Source: Ignavibacteria bacterium (GTDB lineage: Bacteria; Bacteroidota; Ignavibacteria; Tepidaquicellales; Tepidaquicellaceae). Taken from it: a DNA stretch of 64,000 bases. Position numbers and translations under genes: made by a program. The notes under the pieces are model-generated. The model was not told where the DNA came from, did not search any database, and saw only the letters and a program-made list of their open reading frames with translations. Every line of letters starts with the position of its first letter. Position 1 is the first letter of the stretch. Location: assembly GCA_016704345.1 (NCBI GenBank), contig JADJAH010000024.1:18282-82281 (forward strand), given 5' to 3'. Below are positions 26,584-36,918 of the stretch, piece by piece.

Positions 26584-28898
26584 AAATTAAATCAAAATTC
26601 ACACATATGAAAAAAACAGGTATTATACCATTAATTGCGATTACAGGTTACATATTGTATTCGCTTAGCTTCAGTATGCTCGGGAACGGGTTCGAATTCC
26701 TGACTCTTCAGCAGATACAAACTGTTCCGGCTGATTCTCTTATATTTGGCCGAGATAAATCACCATACAACAATGATTCAGTTGAGTTCATTGCAAGAGT
26801 TGTTGCTCCGCCAAGGGTATCTCCTGCAAACGGAGACAACAGAACCATGATGAGAGGAAGCAACAGTTGGACATGCTATGCTCAGGATACTGCAAATGGT
26901 CTGTTCGGCGGCATAGTTATTAGGCAAGGTTCCCGCGGTGATCAGACAGGACTTGATTTGCTTGATACAGGGGCATTGATCAGAGTACGTGGAGTTGTAC
27001 AAGAATTCGGCTCAACTTCGAGCAGTAATTTTGCGAACACACTGACACAGCTTGCACTCGATACAGCAGATGGATATACAATTTCAATTTTGGGAAGCTC
27101 GCCTAAGAGACCTGCACCTAAGCAAGTAACAATTCCGGAATTTTCAAACGGTGACTATCCTAACGGCGGAACAATAAATTATGTTGACGGCGAAAAGTAT
27201 GAAGGCATGTATGTTGAATTCAGAAACGTAACAGTCGCTGCAGGCGTTGGAAACCGACAGCCGTGGAGCATAGTTGACGAATTCGGCAACAAGCTTTACT
27301 TCCGTGACTTCTCAAATTTCTTCTCAACATCTCCATCAGGTGATACTTTGAGACCTTGGACACATCCTTCTATTGGAACATTTGTCAACTACATCAGAGG
27401 AGTAATTATTTCGGCAAACAATGAAGGTGTGTTCGGTACACAATTGCCTTATTCCATTATTCCGATATATCCTAACGACTTAAGTCTAGGAAATCCTCCT
27501 CCGCAACTTTCTGCGCCGTCAAGAAGTCCGGGTGTTCCAACTCCTACAGACAGTGTGCAGGTAAATGTAACTGCAACAGACCCCGGCTTGTCGCTTCTGA
27601 GTCTTAACAATGTAAAATTATTCTGGAGGAACAACGGAGGTTCATTTTCAAACAAAGACATGTCGCTGGTTACAGGAAATATTTTTTCTGCCAAATTGCC
27701 TCCGGCTTCTTTGGGGACAATGGTTGAATATTTTGTTAGAGCAGAAGACAATCTCGGTGCAATCAAACTCCTGCCTTCGGATACTCTGAGGTCAAAACTT
27801 TTCTATATTGTAAGACAAAACGATTCAATGACCGTTCAGGATATTCAATACTGTCCAAACAACGGAGGAAGATCGGCATACGAAGGTTATGATGTTAGAG
27901 GAGTTGAAGGAATAGTAACGGCAGACACATCTGACATCCCCGGCATTTCATTCACAAGCAGTGGCGGTACACAAAATTCTCCGAGAAGAGTTTACATTCA
28001 AAACGGAACGGGACCGTTCAGTGGAATCTGGCTTTATGGAAATCCAACAGACGCACTTAGAAAAGGTGACAGAGTTCGTGTGAAGGGATTTGTAGAAGAG
28101 GATTTCAGCTGTACAAGACTTACAGTAAATGTTGCATCAAATATAACTGTGCTTTCACAAGGTAATCCAGTTCCTTCAGCGCAAATTCTTACAACAGCTC
28201 AGCTTGCCAATAACAGACTTGACGGTGATACTGCCATCGAGAAATGGGAAAGCGTTTATTGCAGATTCAACACACCGATAACAATTAACTGCATCAATGC
28301 AGGTCTTGGTATTGCATGTACTTCTTCCCAACCACTGCAGGATTCTGCTTTCAGAAGAAATTACGGCGAGATACTTGTGTCTGATCAATCCGGCACAGAT
28401 GCAAGGATAGATCTACAGGACGGAAATCATTCCTTTACAAACAACTGGGACAACAACGGCAATCTGCCAGGACTAACATTGCTCACGAAGAACGACATCG
28501 TATCTTACACCGAAGGAATCTTGTACTATGCATTCGGAAATTACAAACTCGTTCCGAGAAAGAACCCTGATTTTGGAACAGTAACACCGGTTGGAATTAC
28601 AAACATATCGGAAATTGCCGAGACATATCAATTGCAACAGAACTATCCGAATCCTTTCAATCCGTCAACAACGATCAAGTTCAGTTTGCCTGTAGCAGGT
28701 TTTGTTTCGCTGAAAATTTTTGACATAGCCGGAAGGCAAGTGAATTCACTGGTTAATGGCTTTATGACCGGTGGCACTTATTCCACAAGATTCGATTCAT
28801 ACGGACTTGCAAGCGGTACATATTTCTATTCTCTTATTGTGAATGATTCAAAGGGTGGAAGATTTGTTGAGACCAAGAAAATGGTTCTGATAAAATAA
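26580..28898 (+). CDS. secreted OB-fold protein with T9SS sorting domain
   Basis: 772 residues. A hydrophobic N-terminal segment (IIPLIAITGYILYSLSFSML) probably serves as signal. Two OB-fold-like modules resemble those of extracellular nucleases of the YhcR/ExeM kind: one around residues 65-170 (SWTCYAQDTANGLFGGIVI, LIRVRGVVQEFG) and one around 435-520 (VRGVEGIVTAD, VYIQNGTGPFSGIWLY, GDRVRVKGFVEEDF). An Ig-like segment lies between. No nuclease catalytic domain is visible, so the OB modules may bind ligands. The C-terminus is a standard T9SS domain (NYPNPFNPSTTIKFSLP ... TKKMVLIK). It may work with the PLD protein at 36919, which has the same kind of OB module. Confidence 0.7.
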   Translation: MKIKSKFTHMKKTGIIPLIAITGYILYSLSFSMLGNGFEFLTLQQIQTVPADSLIFGRDKSPYNNDSVEFIARVVAPPRVSPANGDNRTMMRGSNSWTCYAQDTANGLFGGIVIRQGSRGDQTGLDLLDTGALIRVRGVVQEFGSTSSSNFANTLTQLALDTADGYTISILGSSPKRPAPKQVTIPEFSNGDYPNGGTINYVDGEKYEGMYVEFRNVTVAAGVGNRQPWSIVDEFGNKLYFRDFSNFFSTSPSGDTLRPWTHPSIGTFVNYIRGVIISANNEGVFGTQLPYSIIPIYPNDLSLGNPPPQLSAPSRSPGVPTPTDSVQVNVTATDPGLSLLSLNNVKLFWRNNGGSFSNKDMSLVTGNIFSAKLPPASLGTMVEYFVRAEDNLGAIKLLPSDTLRSKLFYIVRQNDSMTVQDIQYCPNNGGRSAYEGYDVRGVEGIVTADTSDIPGISFTSSGGTQNSPRRVYIQNGTGPFSGIWLYGNPTDALRKGDRVRVKGFVEEDFSCTRLTVNVASNITVLSQGNPVPSAQILTTAQLANNRLDGDTAIEKWESVYCRFNTPITINCINAGLGIACTSSQPLQDSAFRRNYGEILVSDQSGTDARIDLQDGNHSFTNNWDNNGNLPGLTLLTKNDIVSYTEGILYYAFGNYKLVPRKNPDFGTVTPVGITNISEIAETYQLQQNYPNPFNPSTTIKFSLPVAGFVSLKIFDIAGRQVNSLVNGFMTGGTYSTRFDSYGLASGTYFYSLIVNDSKGGRFVETKKMVLIK

Positions 28899-28923
28899 CT
28901 AAAGCTGATTTACAAGAATAAAG

Positions 28924-29814
28924 ATGTCTGACATCAGAAGAAAATTTAATTCAATTAAGATTGCGATCGGCAGAACCGTATGGATACTTCCAGTTCTGCT
29001 GATCCTTTCTTTTTTATTTTCTTGTGAAGATCCAACATCTGGGAAAATCGAGAACCTTGCGCCGCAGACTTACTTGTCAATTTTTCCCGACAGTACTATT
29101 GCACCAGGCTCTACATTAATTACAATCAGATGGTGGGGAGATGATCCTGACGGATTCATTACCGGCTACAGGGTTTCTTTCGATTCAGTAAATTGGGGTT
29201 ATATTACAGATAACGACAGCACTTTTGCTCTCAGCATAAACGGGAGCGACAGTACTTTCAGGTTCTTTGTTTCTGCTGTTGATGATCAGGGATTGATTGA
29301 TCCGACACCGGCAACTAATCTGTATCCGGTTGTAAACTCTGCACCCGCGGTGACCTTTGAAGCAGGTACGGAACTTCCCGATACATCATTCACAATTGCG
29401 TCTTTTAAATGGATAGGTTCCGACCCTGACGGTGAGGAGAACATTGCTTCCTACTTGTGGTCGTTGAATGATACGATCAACTTCCGGCGTGTTCCTGCAA
29501 GCATAACTTTGCTTACACTGAACTCCGACAGCGGAATAATTGCAAACGCAAATAACGTATTTTATCTTCGCGCGGTTGATGAAGCCGGAGCGCTTAGTCC
29601 GATTTTACGCATGCCTGACACGAGCAGAACCTGGTATGTAAAGGCTGTAACTTCAAAGATACTGATGGTAAGGGACATCCCTTCGGCAAATCTTACCACA
29701 GCAACTCAGTACTTCGCAAACGCATTAGACACTATAAGTTACGACATGATAGACATCAAATCCTTTTCAGTTCAGGATTTCAGGGGGTTGGTGTTTCAGG
29801 ACAGGGTTCACTAA
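28924..29814 (+). CDS. lipoprotein with fibronectin-like domains, N-terminal fragment (frameshifted)
   Basis: The N-terminal LPVLLILSFLFSCED is a lipoprotein signal with the lipobox cysteine at about residue 34. Beta domains follow (TIRWWGDDPDGFITGYRVSFDS, FKWIGSDPDGEENIASYLWS) that look like repeated Ig/fibronectin modules. The frame changes at a five-G run (29783-29787): with one extra G it would continue GVGVSGQGSLINFAPVDSV instead of GLVFQDRVH. The join also seems short compared with related lipoproteins, so a small deletion is possible. Surface or periplasmic; function unknown. Confidence 0.6.
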   Translation: MSDIRRKFNSIKIAIGRTVWILPVLLILSFLFSCEDPTSGKIENLAPQTYLSIFPDSTIAPGSTLITIRWWGDDPDGFITGYRVSFDSVNWGYITDNDSTFALSINGSDSTFRFFVSAVDDQGLIDPTPATNLYPVVNSAPAVTFEAGTELPDTSFTIASFKWIGSDPDGEENIASYLWSLNDTINFRRVPASITLLTLNSDSGIIANANNVFYLRAVDEAGALSPILRMPDTSRTWYVKAVTSKILMVRDIPSANLTTATQYFANALDTISYDMIDIKSFSVQDFRGLVFQDRVH

Positions 29815-30152
29815 TAAATTTTGCGCCGGTTGACAGTGTAACAAGTTGCACTATTCCATTTATAAACATTACCGATTCGAATCTGACACAAGTTGATAAC
29901 TCTTATCCTGTTATTGGTTCAAGTTCATTGATAACTGCTGTTAAAGGCGTGTACACTCAGGCTCAGGTGATCTACACATTTTTCAACGGACAAGGCTGCA
30001 CAACTTCTCCAATAGTTGTTTGCTTCAAAGATGCACCCATTAATCCGAGAATTGTATATATGACATTACCTGTGTATTTTTTGAACAGGGATCCCAATGC
30101 ATCAAAAGTTTTGTTCAGAAGAATTTTCATTGGAGAATTTGGAATTAACTGA
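29788..30152 (+). CDS. lipoprotein, C-terminal fragment
   Basis: This continues the preceding lipoprotein in another frame up to the stop at 30152. It reads FAPVDSVTSCTIPFINI, VIGSSSLITAVKGVY and ends KVLFRRIFIGEFGIN. It has no start codon of its own near the join. The TonB-receptor gene starts three bases after its stop, so it belongs to the same operon. Confidence 0.55.
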
Positions 30153-30155
30153 TAT

Positions 30156-33005
30156 ATGAAGAACATAATCTGTTATATCTCACATTTCAGAAAACTCTAC
30201 AGCGCAATGCTGTTCATCTTAATGATGTTCTGCATTTCCGATCTTCATGCTCAGGCAAACCTTGGTTCCATTTATGGTAAAGTTACTGATTCATCCGGAA
30301 TTCCTCTTGACGGTGTTACCATCAAACTTAAGGGGACATATCTCGGAGCGGTTACAGAATATGAAGGAACTTACAAGATAAATGAAGTTTCTCCGGGAAG
30401 TTATACAATGCAGGTTACGGCTGAAGGATTTAAAACTACTGAATATACTGATATCAACATAGTGTATGATGAAAAGAAGGAATTCAACATTGTACTGAAA
30501 TCAACTTCCTTCACTGTAGATCAAGAGATTGAAGTTGTAGGCGAAAGGCCGCTTATGGACATAGAGCAGACAAGCAGTTCGCATTTTATTTCAAGTGATG
30601 ACATAGATAAATCAATCGTTTCAAACGTAACGGATGTTGTCTCACAGCAAGCGGGTGTTGTTAAGCAGGATAATGAAATTCATATCAGAGGCGGAAGAAA
30701 TTATGAGAACTCTTACCTTGTGGACGGAGTAAATGTACAGGATCCGCTTTCGGGCACTGGCTACGGTCTGCAATTGTCGGCAAATTCACTTGAGGAAGTG
30801 GAAGTCATTACCGGCGGATACAATGCGGAGTTTGGACAGGCAACAAGCGGTGTGGTAAATGTCAGAACAAAAGAAGGAAAGTACAATCAGGCGAATTTCT
30901 TTTTGTCATATCAAAGAGATAATTTTGGCAACAATAAAAATTCCGGAAGCAGTTTCAATACTGATGTTCTTGAAATGAATCTCAGCGGTCCCGAGCCAAT
31001 CACAAAGTATCTGCTTCGTTCACTTGGAATTAAAACTCCGGGAGAGATAACTTTGTTTGCCAGTTTCTTTATGGGTCTTTCAGACGGCTTCTATGCCAAT
31101 CAAGGCGGAGCCAAAGCAAGTCAGGTTTATTCATCTACATTTGGCGGAACGAGGTTTGCCCCAAGGCAGGACAACAGTTGGTACTGGCTGGGAAAAGCTA
31201 CCTACAGAATGACTCCTGCAATGAAACTCGGTTATTCATTTAACCAATCGGTTTCAATTAACCAGAATTCAAGTTCGCTTCAATCAAATCTTGAATATGT
31301 TCAGCCGAATCCGGGCTATCAATACGACTTTCAGAAGATTCTCGACAACGCCAATACTTACACTCAGAACAGTTTATTTCATACAATCAACTGGTCGCAT
31401 TCATTGGGGCCAAAGACATTTTATGATATTAAGATCAATAAGTTCTTTACAACTCTTCGTGTTGATGCGAATGGAACAAATTGGGATCAATATTCTGAGC
31501 CGCTGGATATTACAAAACCGCCTTTTCAATATTACTATATAGACAGCACAAGAACGGGCCTCATACCCGGTGACGGTTTCTATGATGTTGGAAATCAGTT
31601 TACATGGCATGATCACTTCGTCGATGAGATTTCCGCAAAGGCTGACTTCACTTATAATGTTAGTACAAAGAACAGAATAAAAGCTGGAGTCGAAGCAAGT
31701 TTTCAAGAGATGCAGTTGATAGATATTTATCAGCCGTGGATAAAACCATTGGGACTCAACAATGATATCTATTTGGTCTATCCGGCTTTCGGAGATTTCT
31801 ATGCTCAGCAGAGTCTCACTTTCAAAGGCATGATTCTAAATTACGGCTTAAGACTTGATTACTGGTTCCCTGGTAAGTATGTGGATGATGCCGTAAATGA
31901 TACTTCAGTGGCAACTATACCTGATCAGACAAGAAGCGCGTATGAAGATGACACTTACAATATTTTTGGTCGTAGAGCAAAGCTCTCTCTTTCACCAAGA
32001 GTAGGTATTTCACATCCAATTACAAATAACCAGACACTCTTCTTTTCTTATGGACATTTTTCCAAGAGGCCGAAGCCTCAGTTTGTATATGCAAAGCTTG
32101 ATCCTCAAAGCGCAAAATCAACATTTCAGAAATTTGGCAATCCAAATCTCAATCCCGAAACTACCGTCGCTTACGAACTCGGTATAAGAAATCAGTTTAC
32201 AAACGATGATGTGTTCACAGTTACTGCATACTACAAGAACATCTATGACTATGTAACAACAAGATCAATCTTGTTAAACAGCGGAAGGTTTATCGGTAAA
32301 TCGTTTATAACATATTTCAATCAGGATTATGCGAGATTGAGAGGAGTGGAAGTTGAATACAGAAAGCGTATCGGTTCTTGGTTCAATGGCAAATTCAACT
32401 TCACATATTCAGTAGCTACCGGAAAAAGCTCCAGCGCAGATCAGGGATTTCTCGTTGCAGCACGGAACGCGCAGGAAACTATCACAGAATATTTTCTTTC
32501 ATGGGACAAACCTCTGCAGGCAAGTGCAAATCTCTATTTCAATATTGAGAAAGGCAAAGGCATTTTTGGATTTGGAAGAAACATTCTCGATGATATAAGC
32601 ATTAAATCCAGACTATTCTTTCAATCAGGAAAGAGATATACGGAACAGTTAAGAGTCGGCACTCTGGAAAACGGTCGCCCGGAATATGAAGCAGACATTG
32701 ATAATGTAAATGGAGAAGTCGGAGAAAGCTGGTTCTGGGTCGATCTTGATTTTGACAAGTATTTTTATTTCAGCAATCTCCAGTTTATTGTCAGTGTCAG
32801 CATCACCAATTTATTTGATACAAAGAACTCAACCATAATAAATCCTGTGACAGGAAAAGCTTACGAGTATGGTGATCCTACACCTAACTTTTACAACGAT
32901 CCGCTGTATCCCGATCTCCAGGCTCCTATCAACCCATATCCATACGATCCTGCAAGATATTTAACACCAAGACAAATCAAGTTCGGAGTATCTCTTAAGT
33001 TTTGA
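30156..33005 (+). CDS. TonB-dependent outer-membrane receptor with carboxypeptidase-regulatory-like domain
   Basis: 949 residues. A signal peptide (about 1-32) is followed by a carboxypeptidase-regulatory-like beta-sandwich (GSIYGKVTDSSGIPLDGVTIKLKG), then a plug domain (VVSQQAGVVKQDNEIHIRGGRNYENSYLVDGVNVQDPL) and a long 22-strand-type barrel with the outer-membrane ending IKFGVSLKF. Such receptors import large or scarce substrates with energy from TonB; I cannot infer the ligand. No SusD-like partner is adjacent. The stop overlaps the start of the porV-like gene by one base (TGATG), indicating coupled translation. Confidence 0.9.
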   Translation: MKNIICYISHFRKLYSAMLFILMMFCISDLHAQANLGSIYGKVTDSSGIPLDGVTIKLKGTYLGAVTEYEGTYKINEVSPGSYTMQVTAEGFKTTEYTDINIVYDEKKEFNIVLKSTSFTVDQEIEVVGERPLMDIEQTSSSHFISSDDIDKSIVSNVTDVVSQQAGVVKQDNEIHIRGGRNYENSYLVDGVNVQDPLSGTGYGLQLSANSLEEVEVITGGYNAEFGQATSGVVNVRTKEGKYNQANFFLSYQRDNFGNNKNSGSSFNTDVLEMNLSGPEPITKYLLRSLGIKTPGEITLFASFFMGLSDGFYANQGGAKASQVYSSTFGGTRFAPRQDNSWYWLGKATYRMTPAMKLGYSFNQSVSINQNSSSLQSNLEYVQPNPGYQYDFQKILDNANTYTQNSLFHTINWSHSLGPKTFYDIKINKFFTTLRVDANGTNWDQYSEPLDITKPPFQYYYIDSTRTGLIPGDGFYDVGNQFTWHDHFVDEISAKADFTYNVSTKNRIKAGVEASFQEMQLIDIYQPWIKPLGLNNDIYLVYPAFGDFYAQQSLTFKGMILNYGLRLDYWFPGKYVDDAVNDTSVATIPDQTRSAYEDDTYNIFGRRAKLSLSPRVGISHPITNNQTLFFSYGHFSKRPKPQFVYAKLDPQSAKSTFQKFGNPNLNPETTVAYELGIRNQFTNDDVFTVTAYYKNIYDYVTTRSILLNSGRFIGKSFITYFNQDYARLRGVEVEYRKRIGSWFNGKFNFTYSVATGKSSSADQGFLVAARNAQETITEYFLSWDKPLQASANLYFNIEKGKGIFGFGRNILDDISIKSRLFFQSGKRYTEQLRVGTLENGRPEYEADIDNVNGEVGESWFWVDLDFDKYFYFSNLQFIVSVSITNLFDTKNSTIINPVTGKAYEYGDPTPNFYNDPLYPDLQAPINPYPYDPARYLTPRQIKFGVSLKF

Positions 33006-34033
33006 TGAAGACAGAAAAAATATTATCTGAAAAGTTGAGATCATCTGTTTTCCTTATAATGATGATTGCCCTATTTTCAATTCTCCCCGGTAAGTCATTT
33101 GCTCAGCTCTTTCCAAATCTCGGTGGTCAGAGAACGGGAACCGCGGCTTTGCAATTTCTGAAAATCGGAACAAGCGCCAGAGCAACAGGCATGGGTGAAT
33201 CTTTTGTCGCGGTTTCGGATGACATCTCATCACTCTATTGGAATCCTGCGGGCTTGGTTCAATTCAAAGATAACGGGTTGACTTTTTCTTACACGCAGTG
33301 GTTTGTTGACACAAAACTCGGAAACTTTGGCGGGGTCTATCACTTCGGCGGAAATAATGCTATCGGTTTGAATATCACCTCACTTCAAACTGAGGACATG
33401 AAGGTCACAACAGAGTTTCAGCCCGGAGGCACCGGAGACTATTTCAGATTTTCTGATCTTTCTATCGGACTGTCTTATGCAAGAATGATGACTGAACAAT
33501 TCTCCTTCGGAGCAACAATTAAAGATGTTGAGGATGAACTAGGCGCCATCAAAATGCGGGGAGTTTTAGGAGACCTTGCCACCTACTACAAGACAGGTCT
33601 TGGGACATCCAGATTTGCAATTGTAATTTCTAATTTCGGGGGACAAGTAACTCCAACCGGTGAAGTCACTTTGGTGAGTGGAAGGGTTACAAATGAGTTT
33701 CAGCGTTTTCCTCCTCCAACATCATTCCAGTTGGGATTTGCGATTGAGCCCTATATGAATAAGGAAAACCGTTTGACAACATCTGTTCAGCTTAACAGCC
33801 CGAGTGATAATGCAGAGAATCTTGCTTTTGGAGTCGAGTATGCATGTAAGAGTTTCTTGATGTTCAGAGCCGGTTACAAAGTAAATGTTGATGCGGAAAA
33901 TTTTTCAGCAGGCATTGGACTAAAGTTTCCTATTTCATTTGCTAATGCTGATTTCGATTATTCCATTGCAAATTACAGTGAACTTGGAATAGCTCAAAGA
34001 TTTTCACTGAATATCTTATTTCCAACAAAGTGA
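33005..34033 (+). CDS. PorV/PorQ family outer-membrane protein
   Basis: 342 residues from the ATG at 33005. After a signal peptide (ends SFAQ), the conserved GTAALQFLKIGTSARATGMGESFVAVSDDISSLYWNPAGL block is diagnostic of the PorV/PorQ (UPF0164-like) barrel family. PorV is the T9SS component that takes cargo from the translocon to the attachment complex by its C-terminal domain. The gene lies between the TonB receptor and an NHL lipoprotein in a cluster that encodes several T9SS cargo proteins, which fits a shuttle role for those cargoes; many genomes in this group have several paralogs. Confidence 0.85.
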   Translation: MKTEKILSEKLRSSVFLIMMIALFSILPGKSFAQLFPNLGGQRTGTAALQFLKIGTSARATGMGESFVAVSDDISSLYWNPAGLVQFKDNGLTFSYTQWFVDTKLGNFGGVYHFGGNNAIGLNITSLQTEDMKVTTEFQPGGTGDYFRFSDLSIGLSYARMMTEQFSFGATIKDVEDELGAIKMRGVLGDLATYYKTGLGTSRFAIVISNFGGQVTPTGEVTLVSGRVTNEFQRFPPPTSFQLGFAIEPYMNKENRLTTSVQLNSPSDNAENLAFGVEYACKSFLMFRAGYKVNVDAENFSAGIGLKFPISFANADFDYSIANYSELGIAQRFSLNILFPTK

Positions 34034-34046
34034 ACAAAATTAAAGA

Positions 34047-35117
34047 ATGAAAAAGAGTTGCGTAACAATATTTCTTTTGCTCTTCGGACTAATATTCAAC
34101 TCTTGCGGTGACAAGACTGACTTGTCACAGTTTCCAATAAACGGCGGCTCAGATCCGAATATTGGTGATGTGGTTTATGTTCAACAATCTCCGACATGGA
34201 ATCAGTTTAACGGCCCGGCTGCAGTTTACCTTGGTAAAGAACCGCTTGTATATGTTGCTGATACAAAGAACAACAGAGTAGTACAACTAGATCTTTCAGG
34301 AAGTGAAATTGGTAGTATATCAGTAATGAACCCTGTTGGAATAGCACAGGATTATAATTTTGATCTTCTGATAATAGCCGATAGTTTGGCCGGCAGTGAT
34401 ACGATTAATGTATTGTACAGATTGAACCTGGTAGAGACCGGTGGATTTATTACCAACGCAACGCTCAGGCCATTTCTCACGAGTGATTATCCAACACCCA
34501 CCACCAGCCGCAGAAGAAGGTTTACAGGCGTATCAGTTTTTCCTGACAATAAGCTGATCGTTACAAGAAAAGGACCCGAAAATACAAGTGTAATTGATGC
34601 TGATAATGCACTTTTAAAAGTCTCCGGGCGAAGCTCAGTTTCAAATGTGACTGTACTAAGCGGTTTCCAACCACTTGGCAACGGAATCTATTCAATAGAA
34701 AAGACATCCGGTGTAACTGCTTTTGAAAATAATCAGACCGATTTTATTCTGATTAGAAATACTACTGATTTTGGATTTAAAGTTGAATGGTTTGTGTTTG
34801 ATAACGTGAAAGGAACTTATGATCCTAAATTCATACCGGGTGAAGATGCCGACATAATAAATGTTCAGCTTGGAACACCTGCCGGAATTACTTTGGATGC
34901 AAATAATAATATTTTTGTTGTTGATAATACAAGAGATTCATTGTACAAATTTAGTGCAACCGGTGAGTTAAGAAGCGAGTCATTCGGCGGAAACGGATCA
35001 GGTGAGAATCAGCTGAACGGTCCTAAAGGCGTTTCATTCTTCAACAGAGTTTTGTACATCGCAGACACAGACAACAACAGGATAGTAAGATACAAATTAT
35101 CAACTGACCTAAACTAA
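34047..35117 (+). CDS. NHL-repeat beta-propeller lipoprotein
   Basis: 356 residues. The lipoprotein signal ends LLFGLIFNSCGD (lipobox Cys about residue 20). At least four NHL-type blades are visible: FNGPAAVYLGKEPLVYVADTKNNRVVQLDLSG near the start and GTPAGITLDANNNIFVVDNTRDSLYKF plus LNGPKGVSFFNRVLYIADTDNNRIVRYKL at the end. Propellers of this type usually bind protein or glycan ligands. The gene follows porV by 13 bases. Confidence 0.8.
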   Translation: MKKSCVTIFLLLFGLIFNSCGDKTDLSQFPINGGSDPNIGDVVYVQQSPTWNQFNGPAAVYLGKEPLVYVADTKNNRVVQLDLSGSEIGSISVMNPVGIAQDYNFDLLIIADSLAGSDTINVLYRLNLVETGGFITNATLRPFLTSDYPTPTTSRRRRFTGVSVFPDNKLIVTRKGPENTSVIDADNALLKVSGRSSVSNVTVLSGFQPLGNGIYSIEKTSGVTAFENNQTDFILIRNTTDFGFKVEWFVFDNVKGTYDPKFIPGEDADIINVQLGTPAGITLDANNNIFVVDNTRDSLYKFSATGELRSESFGGNGSGENQLNGPKGVSFFNRVLYIADTDNNRIVRYKLSTDLN

Positions 35118-36914
35118 TTGTCCGCAAAGAAGTCCAAATCAGATAACCGCAAGCAACCCTCACAGCAACCGAAAGAAGCGAACCCGATGATCGAATATGG
35201 ATTGTTAATCCTTTTCGGAATCTTTCTTGTCCTATTCACAACGTTTAAGATCACAGGGGATGATGACGTATTCTGGCATCTCGCTACCGGAAGATACATT
35301 GTGGAAACAGGCCATGTGCCGTCAGTTGACATTTTCGGATTTGTAACACAGGGACAGCAATGGATGCCATTTGAATGGGGTTGGGATGTACTTACTTACG
35401 CTCTCTACAACATTGGAGGGTACACTGCATTGTCTATACTTCGGACTGTGATCTTTGTTCTGATCTTTTGGATTCTTTATGTGATTCTGAAGAAATTCAA
35501 AGTGAGTACGTTTCTCACAGTTTTGTTTTTTATCATTCTGGCTTTCGGGATAATGGACCGGCTCACTCCCCGTCCGCACGTAATTTCCACGCTTTTCTTT
35601 GCCGTGTTGTTGTATATATTTTTTGATTTTAGATATTTCAGAAGAGGAACCGGTAAACAAATTTACTTCTTGCCGCTTGTCTTTCTAATTTGGGCTAACA
35701 TGCACATGGGAATCCTTGCAGGAATCTTTCTTTTTGGCATTTATATCCTTTCTGAAATATTTATTTACTTCGGAAAGAGTAATCAGGGGGTTTCTCCCCT
35801 AAGCAAGAAACAATTGCAAATGCTAACAGCTCTTTTTGGCATGTCAGTTTTAGCGGCTCTTGTAAATCCAAATTTCTTTCAGACTTACGTTTATGCTTAT
35901 GATCATACTAAAATGAAATTGCTTGAGACCATAAACGAGTGGAGATCTCCATTTGATCCGGTTTACGGCGGGGGCTTTGTAACAAATATATACAAGTTCT
36001 TCCTCTTCGGCGGATTGATAATTCTCTATTACTCAATGAGGAAGAAGGACTACTTCCCTGCTTTGGTTTACATTGGTTTTGCAATCTATTCTGTAAGGGC
36101 TGTAAGGTTTACTGTAGATTACATCGTGATAATTTTTGTTTTCTTTGTCATAGCATTAGATTTTATCCTTGCAGAATTCTCTAAGGAAAAAATAAATTCA
36201 ATTTTCCGAAGCAGCCCTTTGCCAAGCATAATTGTTATGGTAATGCTTGCATACCTGATCTTCAACATCCCAAATAACAAACTCTATCTTGAACAGCTTC
36301 AATATTACAGAGTCTCAGGATTCGGAATAAATTCAGACTTTATACCAGTCCAGATGTTTGACTTTATGAGAGAGCACAAGATCCCCCAGACGGGCCAAAG
36401 ACCGCTCAATCACTTTGGAAGCGGAGGCTACCTTGTTTGGAATTTTCCGGAAAGCAAGAACTTCATTGACAGCCGTAACCTTAATGATGATATCTTCGGC
36501 GAGTACAACACATTGATTGCAAAGCGCCCTGGCTTTGAAAACAAGTTGAAGCAATACGATTTTGATTATGCAATTTATCTTGCACCTGATCTTGTAAGAG
36601 CGCCTGCTGAAATGGAGCAGACAATCATCTCGTATTTCAGCAAAAAACAGGATGAATGGAAGCTTGTCTTTTGGGATGATAAGTCCTTTTTATTCTTGAA
36701 AAACTTGCCTAAGTTTAAAGAGATAATAGATAAGTACGAATACAAATATGTGACGCCTTACAACTTCGGCTATCAGAAACAATCAATTGAAAATGGCATG
36801 AAGAATGATCCCGCAAGAGTGAAATCAGAAATTGACAGGAAACTTTCAACAGAACCAAACGGAGTAATCATCAACACAATTCAAAATTCTCTCACATCAA
36901 AACTTAATCGATAG
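35118..36914 (+). CDS. multi-spanning membrane protein, GT-C-like
   Basis: 598 residues if the TTG immediately after the previous stop is used; an alternative ATG at 35187 would remove 23 mostly charged residues. About ten to eleven membrane helices are followed by a soluble C-terminal domain of about 200 residues. The first loop, DDVFWHLATGRYIVETGHVPSVDIF followed by WMPFEWGWDVLTY, with acidic residues next to the first helix, resembles GT-C type lipid-linked glycosyltransferases, though no GT39 HPP motif is present. Substrate unknown. Its place inside a T9SS cargo cluster could mean that it decorates the exported proteins or their anchors. Confidence 0.6.
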   Translation: MSAKKSKSDNRKQPSQQPKEANPMIEYGLLILFGIFLVLFTTFKITGDDDVFWHLATGRYIVETGHVPSVDIFGFVTQGQQWMPFEWGWDVLTYALYNIGGYTALSILRTVIFVLIFWILYVILKKFKVSTFLTVLFFIILAFGIMDRLTPRPHVISTLFFAVLLYIFFDFRYFRRGTGKQIYFLPLVFLIWANMHMGILAGIFLFGIYILSEIFIYFGKSNQGVSPLSKKQLQMLTALFGMSVLAALVNPNFFQTYVYAYDHTKMKLLETINEWRSPFDPVYGGGFVTNIYKFFLFGGLIILYYSMRKKDYFPALVYIGFAIYSVRAVRFTVDYIVIIFVFFVIALDFILAEFSKEKINSIFRSSPLPSIIVMVMLAYLIFNIPNNKLYLEQLQYYRVSGFGINSDFIPVQMFDFMREHKIPQTGQRPLNHFGSGGYLVWNFPESKNFIDSRNLNDDIFGEYNTLIAKRPGFENKLKQYDFDYAIYLAPDLVRAPAEMEQTIISYFSKKQDEWKLVFWDDKSFLFLKNLPKFKEIIDKYEYKYVTPYNFGYQKQSIENGMKNDPARVKSEIDRKLSTEPNGVIINTIQNSLTSKLNR

Positions 36915-36918
36915 TTAA

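Noticed and set aside
35118..35186. Certain choice of the TTG start for the membrane protein
   Set aside because: The ATG at 35187 is equally possible; the TTG is kept only because it directly follows the previous stop and the extra residues are charged as before a first helix.
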